NCBI GenBank assembly: GCA_054601695.1 | Contig: BAAHQB010000155.1 | Coordinates: 248,001-312,000 of the forward strand | Source of the DNA: Amorphochlora amoebiformis | Taxonomy: Eukaryota > Cercozoa > Chlorarachniophyceae | Direction: 5' to 3' | DNA: 64,000 bases | In this document: positions 1 through 64,000 of the stretch, piece by piece | Numbering within the stretch: the first letter of the stretch is position 1 | Layout of the letters: each line of letters begins with the position of its first letter | Program-made: the position numbers and the translations under genes | The notes under the pieces: generated by a model | Seen by the model: only the letters and a program-made list of their open reading frames with translations | What the model was told of the DNA's origin: nothing | The model's database searches: none

Positions 1-24
1 ATTGAAATACAAAAATATGGATAC

Positions 25-82
<58 letters not shown>

Positions 83-145
83 GTGTGTGTAATGTATATA
101 CGCATGTATGTGTGTATTGAAATACAAAAATATGGATACATATAC

Positions 146-203
<58 letters not shown>

Positions 204-260
204 GTGTGTGTAATGTATATACGCATGTATGTGTGTATTGAAATACAAAAATATGGATAC

Positions 261-301
<41 letters not shown>

Positions 302-358
302 TATATGTACATATATACATATGCATCCACATTTTTGTATTTCATATATGCATACATA
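1..358. repeat. Tandem repeat of about 118 bp
   Basis: The segment beginning ATTGAAATACAAAAATATGG recurs at 1, 117 and 236. Each unit ends in GTATATACGCATGTATGTGT and has a variable (TA)n in the middle. It lies past the stop of the SPF30-like gene; no gene is seen. Confidence 0.9.
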
Positions 359-14575
<14,217 letters not shown>

Positions 14576-14754
14576 TCGAGATTTTTGGGAGAGTAAACCG
14601 AGATCCACTGGTGATGATTAGCCCGGGATTCAGAATAATGACGGATTTCAAACGGACATTAATCCCGGGTTTCTGACCGAACGGTCTCCCACAGGTCTCT
14701 AAGGGCTACCAACGCCAACAGCATCCACCTCAGGGTTGCGGTACGGGGCGTAAC
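14576..14754. promoter_or_regulatory. 179-bp divergent promoter between the SPF30-like and transporter genes
   Basis: The two start codons (14575 minus, 14755 plus) are 179 bp apart with no TA expansion between them, unlike almost every other non-coding stretch here. CCCGGGATT at 14622-14630 and AATCCCGGG at 14661-14669 form an inverted pair with 30 bp between the arms, a candidate site for a dimeric factor or a hairpin. No TATA box can be singled out. Regulatory function is inferred from position and compactness. Confidence 0.55.
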
Positions 14755-16196
14755 ATGGTTGAGAATGTGAAAGAGATCGAGAGGCAAGGTTTGCTTAATG
14801 GAGACGATAGACAGGTAAAGTATCGGGCAAGGGGATACGGATAGATACGAATTTAGCAGGTTTTTGTCAAGTTGTGGTTTTGAATATGATTCAAGCGTTT
14901 GTGTGCAACCTGAAGTAATACTTTTCATTCTAGAATAGACTCGTGGTTTGTACACCATAGATAGAGAGATGTGTGGAATGTTAGCTTACCAGATTCCTCA
15001 TTTTGCCAAACGAGCATAAATTTACCTTCATTCTCTCAGAGCAATTCTGCTGGAAGACCCAATGAAGATATCGAGGATTTGGGGTATTCAAATGCATTTT
15101 TCCAAAGACTACACTTTGACAATTACCACACAGGGAAATAAAGGGGTATTGGACTAAATCAGCACGATTTGCAAGCGACAACTGGTAATAACCAAATACC
15201 ACAATTTTCCACAATTTGACATTTCGTATCAAAGGGTGCCGTTGGTCGCCAACTCATTTGAATGGTTCGAGTTCGCCAGTTTCGCTTATCTTGTGGATCC
15301 AATTTCTCAAAACTTTGCAAATGGGTAGTCCGACATTTTTCTGTGTTTCGTAGTAATATATTCACTTTTTGCATGCGACGATACAGAAACAAAGTCGCCG
15401 TGTGGTTCATCTTCAGTCTTGCCTTCATCTGCCGTCCTCTCGGTACTTACCTCTCCTTAAATATTCCTTCTGCTCCGACTCATGGAAGTTCCTATGCCAG
15501 GTGGCATAATCATCGGGTTAGTCGGTGACAAGATGGGACGAAAACCTGCTTTCTGGTCAGCCTGGTCGAACCGAAATCACAGCCATTTGCTCTAAATCCC
15601 TGTCCTTGCAATTAGGATTGCCTCCGTGACTGTGATCGCATCTACAGTCCTGCAGGGAGCCCTGCCATCTAGCCGATGGGGCGGCTCTTTCGGCCAAAAA
15701 ATGGGGTTGGCAGGTATACACTAGCGGACATCATTAGTTTAGCATACCTTAATAGAGTATTATGCAATGACAAACAGGCTTGTTGATTCTGAGGATCACG
15801 CAAGGTCTTGGGATCGGAGGCGAGATGGGCTCTGGAATCGTAAGCTTGATGACATTTCTGTTTTACGATCTGAGATGAAACGGATTTTTTTCAAACAGGT
15901 CTACCTTGCCGAATCGTCCCCTAGGAGGTTTGTGGGAATGACGATGGGTAAGATATCTATTGAATTTTAATCGAAATTCTTTGAAATTGAGAGACGGAAA
16001 TCTCACATATAGTCTAAGCATTCAACCAAATAAATATTAGTGAAACAAATTGTAATTATGTACAGGCGATATATTCATTATATACACATTACGTTATATT
16101 CACATTAATATGTATCCACATATACAAACATAAATATATATACATACACACATATATTATATACACACACATATATTTGTGTGTGTGTATCTGTGC

Positions 16197-16241
<45 letters not shown>

Positions 16242-16402
16242 CATATATGTATGTATAATATTAGATATATATACATATATAGGGATATATATACATATAT
16301 AGAAATATATAAATCTAACATTTAGATGCATGTATATGTATACATGTGTGATTTGTATATATACGCATGTACATATTCACATGGTATTTACACATACTCA
16401 TG

Positions 16403-16450
<48 letters not shown>

Positions 16451-16504
16451 GTATATAATATATATATGTATATATATATTATATATATATATATATATAT
16501 GTGC

Positions 16505-16560
<56 letters not shown>

Positions 16561-16662
16561 GTTAGCGAAAATAAAATATGTACTCAGTACTGAGTCAGTA
16601 GATATATACTTCATGTGTGTAGGATATCATATATGTATATATACATATACAATATATATATA

Positions 16663-16747
<85 letters not shown>

Positions 16748-16803
16748 ATAATGTTCAACATATATATATATATATATATTTATTTATTTATTTATATACA
16801 TAT

Positions 16804-16858
<55 letters not shown>

Positions 16859-16870
16859 ATAATATATACA

Positions 16871-16914
<44 letters not shown>

Positions 16915-17148
16915 AATTTTAATATATTCAGTAGACATACTTTATGTACCTAACTATACATACATACATACATATACATATATATATACATTATAAATTA
17001 TTTATATATATATATTAGAAAAATACAAATATACACATATATATATATATATAATATGTACGTATCAAATATACATATTTATTCATATTATATATATTAT
17101 AATATATATATATTATATGTGTGTGTGTGTGTGTGTGTGTATTTATGA

Positions 17149-17196
<48 letters not shown>

Positions 17197-19046
17197 ATGT
17201 AGATATGTATGTATATGTGAGTGTGTGTATGTGCGCCTGTGTGTTTACATAACATGTACACATAAATTCCTAATGAAATACATTTTTTATCCATAGCCCC
17301 TCCTCTCGCTTGCTCCATAGTTATCTCTTGTCTCCTTATTTCACATCTTTCTCTTCCATTGTCCATGCCGTGACCTCATGTGATCTTTCTCTCTCTCACA
17401 CACACACACTCGTCAGCCTGGCTCTCCATATCCGGCGGCGCTGGCTTCCTCCTCGCCTCATTCTTCTCCGCTATGTTGAGATCAGGTAAATTCCACATTT
17501 GCTCACACTCTCGGATCTGACCAATACTAACAACCGCAGTTTTAACTGAGGATGAGCTGCTCGACTGGGGCTGGAGGTTGCCTTTTCTGGTTGCCCTTAT
17601 CCCAGGAATCATTGTGCTAGATATGCTCTCCCAGCTTCAAGAGACCCCCGAGTACGAACAGACTGTAGAAGCCAATCAGGTGTGGTTCGAGGTTTTTGGT
17701 CTAAAGCATGAATGGGCAGATACAAGCTTCAAATCCCAAATGAACTTCCCTTGATTATGTTCACGTCGGCAGGTTGTGCAGGGGAGTGCTTTCGTTCCCC
17801 GGGTGATCGCTCTTATCTTCATGTGCGCTGGAGCAGCGGCTTTCTGGTATCAACTGGGTTAGAATCGTATAGGAGAGTCGAGGGGGAATGAACGACGGAA
17901 GGAGTAGAGATAAGAGACATATCATCAGTCAAAACAAGATGCGTAGCAACCAGAAGCTAACATTAGGCCCATATTTTCAACAGGTACGTCGGGTGTGTGT
18001 ACATATTTGACTGGATCATGGCTAACGGGCTAAAAGAGAACGTGATGTGGATAGCCGTCCTCCAGAACTTCTGCTCGTTCCCTGCTGCGCTTGCTTCGGG
18101 TATAACATCCCCTCTCCCTTTCCCTCTAGCACTCGAGTAGCATACAGGCTGACAGACGTACTCTTTGACGGTCAGTGACCGTCAGTGACGATCAGTTTGC
18201 GCATTCCGAATAGATCGTAGACCCAATTTCCGATTTTTGGCAGTAACATGTTACATGGTCATGCACGCGCTGTCAGAGAGTCGCAATCAATCGCCTAAAC
18301 CTTTATTATGCACATGTCTGCACTGCTATCGAACATAAACACCTTTTGCTTCTAGTCATCTCGCCCTCTCTTTCTTTCTCTCACTCTCATATTACGGTTA
18401 TTCGTCTTGGACTGCATGGTGGCCTGGATGCACGTAATTTACCGACATTTTCCCATATTCAGGTTTCCTCACGGATCATATGGGGCTCGAATACGCCTTT
18501 AAGGTATGTGTATGTAATGTGTGTCTTTATACACATGTATTCTATACCACTTTAATAGGTCTGAGTGGGTATTGCTTAGGCGGTTCTTGTCTTTACGGCA
18601 CTGGTGGGGCTTCCGATGTACATGATTACGGCTGATAACTTGAATTATATGATTGTCATTATCGGGTGCGTAAGATCTACATTATCATACATGTATTCAT
18701 ATGTTCATATACATATGTGTATGTATGAATACATAGAGAGAGATATAATATATATATACATTCAATATGTATACAGATATAAATATTTATACATATATAA
18801 GTATATGTATATGTCATATATCCACGGTATATATATATATATATATATATGTACATATATATATATATATATCTGTGTGTGTGTGTATACGTTATATGTA
18901 TATAAATATACATCGATCAAACACTCATATTGTATTATATATCCCTAATATTATATAAATATACATCAACCACACACACACACACATATTATAATATATC
19001 CATAAAATATCACAGGCATTTATATCACACACACGCACATATACTA

Positions 19047-19090
<44 letters not shown>

Positions 19091-19454
19091 TAAAATATAT
19101 ATAATTATATAATATATATAACATATATATATATATATATATATATATCCTACCCCAGACCCGGCATTCTTTTCGGCTTCGCCTCAGGTTCTCTCGGAGT
19201 GGTCACCGCGCTTTTATCAGTTGACCTCTTTCCCCCAATCCTCAGACACAGGTACTTAATACACACGTGCCATGCGTACATATACACGCATAGATATACA
19301 CATATACAGAGATAGATATCTATGTGCGTCTCGGAATTGAGTACCATTAGGGTTAGGGTTAGGGTTAGGGTTAGGGTTAGGGTTAGGGTTTGGGATGAGT
19401 TTGGATTAGGTTTGGATTAAGGGAGGTTATGACTTTGGAAACATGTGTCATTTG

Positions 19455-19508
<54 letters not shown>

Positions 19509-19678
19509 CATATATATATATATATATACATAGATACACATATATATTTCATCCACAACACACATAAAACCATATGATTATAACACGGAATTTGAACAGT
19601 ATAAACATATATGTAGATATATATACATATACATATACATATACATACATATACATACACACATACATACATATGTAC

Positions 19679-19715
<37 letters not shown>

Positions 19716-20020
19716 CATTCACAACACACATAATATCACATGATCACCACACGGAATCCTGAACAACCCTCTTTGCTAAATAAATGGCTTCTCGTCGCGT
19801 TGCTTTTTAACAGGTCGGTCGGACTCGGTTACAACCTTTCCTTATGCATATTCGGAGGCTTGGGTCCAGCGTGGGTTCAGCTTGCAGAGAGCTTTACGAA
19901 TGTGGCGGGCGCATACTTCCTGCTTTTGACCTCGTATGGATATATTATACTAGTGGTGGTTTTGGGATGTACTAGCAGTGTTGTGTGTTGTATTTCTTCT
20001 TGTTGATCTCGTGTATGGAT

Positions 20021-20063
<43 letters not shown>

Positions 20064-20814
20064 TATATATATTATATATATATATATATAATATATACAT
20101 ATGTATATTTAGACAGATATACTAATGGTTATTTTGTGATACTTCTTGTTCCTTATGTATATATTTAATACTGCTTTTGTGTTTGTATGTGTGGTGTGTG
20201 TGGATACAGGTATTATTAGCAAACATATTACATATATTTTAATATATACACATATATATATATATATGTATATATTTATGTATGTATACATAGTATATAT
20301 TTATGAGAATATACATATACATACAGCTCAAAATATTGACGTTAGTAAATATATGTATGTATGTGTGTGTGCGTGTGTGTGTGGGGGTGTGTGTGCGTGT
20401 GTGTGTGCGCGTGTGTGTGTATGCATTTACGTGTACGACAGGTTTATTATACTATATACATATACATATACATACATTATAAAAGGTATATATATATATA
20501 ATATATATAATATATATATATAGTATATCATTTATATATAGATACATGTACAATATATACTATGTATATATGAGTAAGAATACACATGCATAATAAATAA
20601 ATCTATATTTTTATACATGAGTACATCTGTATACATACGTATATGTATACATACACCGGAGATATTATATTTTTTTCATACTGAATATTATTCTCTCTTC
20701 TATATCAGGCTTACCAGCCTGTTAATATTCGTCACAGCAGGGCAAAAGATGCTCAAAAGAAAGGAATTCTCCGCCTCCCGACGCCGAGACAACTCCAGAG
20801 TGCTGTTCAACTAG
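14755..20814 (+). CDS. MFS transporter, metabolite:H+ symporter (MHS) type, 17 exons, complete
   Basis: Exons: 14755-14814, 15040-15083, 15235-15324, 15387-15442, 15501-15555, 15616-15713, 15778-15839, 15899-15947, 17417-17485, 17540-17679, 17773-17846, 17984-18099, 18463-18503, 18580-18665, 19159-19251, 19814-19933, 20709-20814. They sum to 1359 nt: 452 residues plus TAG, all phases consistent. Exon 3 could start at 15163 instead, also in phase. Family marks in order: TM1 [14 protein letters not shown] (bacterial MHS proteins have xEWYDF), ARPLG-like ICRPLGG, motif A GDKMGRK (residues 92-98), [12 protein letters not shown] in TM4, DWGWRLPFL (203-211), [13 protein letters not shown] (381-393). 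These match ProP/KgtP-type symporters of dicarboxylates, betaine or proline. The second motif A is degenerate ([13 protein letters not shown], no GRR). N-terminus acidic and cytoplasmic, C-terminus basic ([11 protein letters not shown]). Substrate cannot be read from sequence. Confidence 0.92.
15948..17416. repeat. Expanded intron 8 of the transporter gene
   Basis: The largest transporter intron (1469 bp), mostly (TA)n with (TG)n blocks. TA-rich segments near 16090-16330 and 16560-16650 contain recurring GATATATAC-type words. No gene is seen. Confidence 0.75.
19348..19410. repeat. Short TTAGGG array in a transporter intron
   Basis: About seven perfect TTAGGG units followed by decayed ones, inside the intron 19252-19813. 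Confidence 0.9.
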
Positions 20815-20861
20815 GCTTGCTGTTCAACTAGGCTTGCTGTTCAACTAGGCTTGCTGTTCAC
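20800..20861 (+). repeat. 17-bp tandem repeat containing the transporter stop codon
   Basis: The unit TTGCTGTTCAACTAGGC occurs about 3.6 times. The first unit carries the last codons and the TAG stop of the transporter; the others lie in the 3' flank, so in-frame stops are repeated every 17 bp. Confidence 0.9.
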
Positions 20862-21264
20862 TGCGCCGCTGCATTTAATTATAAAAACTATTACATTCTT
20901 TAATCTAGTTAATCGTCTAGACTCCAGAGACTAGCTTGTACTAGAGATGTACCAGGTCTGTAGGTAGTCTTGGTAGGAAGAATCTAACTAGTAAAAATAT
21001 TTTTTGAAGTATAGTACTACATGTATCAAAGATGATGACTAGCTAGACTAGTACTAGTAGTACGGGAAAATTGTAATTTTGAACATCGTGCATTATCAAC
21101 GACTCAGCATAGATGCTTTAGAGACTATCTGTATCGTCTGAATTCTCATCGAAAATCGACTACGTCGCTTAACATATGCTTGATCAGACACAACGAACTC
21201 GTGATAGGCACAATAAAACGCATGAAGTTACGGCTCAGTAATACTAATAACAAACTTAAGGCTC
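20815..21264. other. Convergent intergenic region
   Basis: About 450 bp separate the transporter stop (plus) from the AAA-protein stop (minus). After the 17-bp repeats the sequence is ordinary and AT-rich, with several CTAGACTAGTACTAG-like palindromic stretches near 20918-21060. No gene is seen. Both polyadenylation regions must lie here. Confidence 0.6.
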
Positions 21265-37942
<16,678 letters not shown>

Positions 37943-38520
37943 CTGGTTTGGTATACCCCTTACTCAAAAAAATCTGAACAATCTCTTTTCAGATAAATCC
38001 GAACGTACACACAACCCATCTCCAAATTCACTACATCCAACCCTGTAGCCCGTCAGTGGTATCAGACGACAAGTCGGACACGCAGTTGCGAATCGAGACC
38101 CCAAGCCCTACGCTCTCCTCCGCTCTCCTCACATGAGTCCACCCCCACCCCCTTAAAAAGTCTTACTCGGGGCCGAGGAGCGTGTAGAAGCGGTTGGTTT
38201 GCGTGCGGCATTGTGTAGGCCCACGTCGGAAACCCCTCCCACTGCAGACGCGTACGGCTCTGTGGCACTTTTCAAGATCGGGGCCCAGGCCGTTGGGTTC
38301 CGACGTTTGTGATATTCTTACTGTGACATACCTGGGTGACAAATATCTGACGAAATAATGTTTTTAAAAAAGCGCTATATGTGATTCCTAGAGACGTCAC
38401 CAGTTGTCACATATGTTTATAATAATGTCATGCAGAATTACGTGTTCATGTCATCCGTATATAACGTGACGTCACGCCATCCATCCACACGTGCCATACG
38501 TTGAAAGGCCGTCGACAGGC
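37943..38520. promoter_or_regulatory. Divergent promoter between the FtsH-like and Slo-channel genes
   Basis: The 578 bp between the two start codons are free of TA microsatellite. CGTGACGTCACG at 38465-38476 is a perfect 12-bp palindrome containing the CRE core TGACGTCA, 45 bp before the channel ATG; a related AGACGTCACC lies near 38392-38402. Binding of a bZIP-type factor is inference from the core motif. Confidence 0.5.
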
Positions 38521-63955
<25,435 letters not shown>

Positions 63956-64000
63956 TGCATATGAAATATGTATACATACATACATACATATATATATATA
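63956..64000. other. Window end, TA-rich
   Basis: Follows the possible stop codon of the channel gene. If the channel splices at 63936 this is intron. Confidence 0.4.

Noticed and set aside
14981-15428. Minus-strand frames of 83 and 89 codons
   Set aside because: They overlap transporter exons 2 to 4, which carry clear MHS motifs on the plus strand.

Overview
The window is nuclear DNA of a eukaryote. Four protein genes are broken into 11 to 30 small exons joined by GT-AG introns. No rRNA, tRNA, CRISPR or bacterial operon structure is seen. Exons make up roughly a tenth of the sequence. The rest is mainly (TA)n microsatellite, with (CA)n, (CT)n, (AAT)n and long stretches of the telomere-type hexamer TTAGGG/CCCTAA. 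The gene set (Tudor splicing factor, MHS-type transporter, FtsH-like AAA protein behind a signal-like leader, Slo-family potassium channel) fits a protist. I cannot name the species; TTAGGG rather than TTTAGGG hexamers argue weakly against a typical apicomplexan or dinoflagellate.

Layout. (1) 14575 down to 1144, minus strand: an SPF30/SMNDC1-like splicing factor of 217 codons in 11 exons, one only 10 nt long. (2) 14755 to 20814, plus strand: a 452-residue metabolite:H+ symporter-type MFS transporter in 17 exons. It starts 179 bp from gene 1, so the two share a divergent promoter. (3) 37942 down to 21265, minus strand: a 569-residue FtsH-like AAA protein in 26 exons. It converges on gene 2 and has no M41 protease domain. 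(4) 38521 to at least 63955, plus strand: a Slo-family (BK/Slack-like) K+ channel with about 30 exons in the window, divergent from gene 3.

I rebuilt the exons by hand from reading frame, splice phase and family motifs. Genes 1, 2 and 3 close in frame over every junction (654, 1359 and 1710 nt). Gene 4 closes everywhere except one junction, which is off by one base.

The unusual biology is in the introns. Many exons are accompanied by several decayed copies of their own edge. Copies of an exon's 3' end with its splice donor lie in the following intron. Copies of a 5' end with its acceptor lie in the preceding intron. This polarity holds for nearly every case in all three expanded genes. Some introns are instead filled with telomere-type repeats that begin within a few bases of the splice site. 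In the channel gene an inverted copy of exon 4 sits beside a minisatellite whose unit comes from that exon. The transporter gene still has several unexpanded introns of about 60 nt, suggesting the ancestral size before microsatellite growth.
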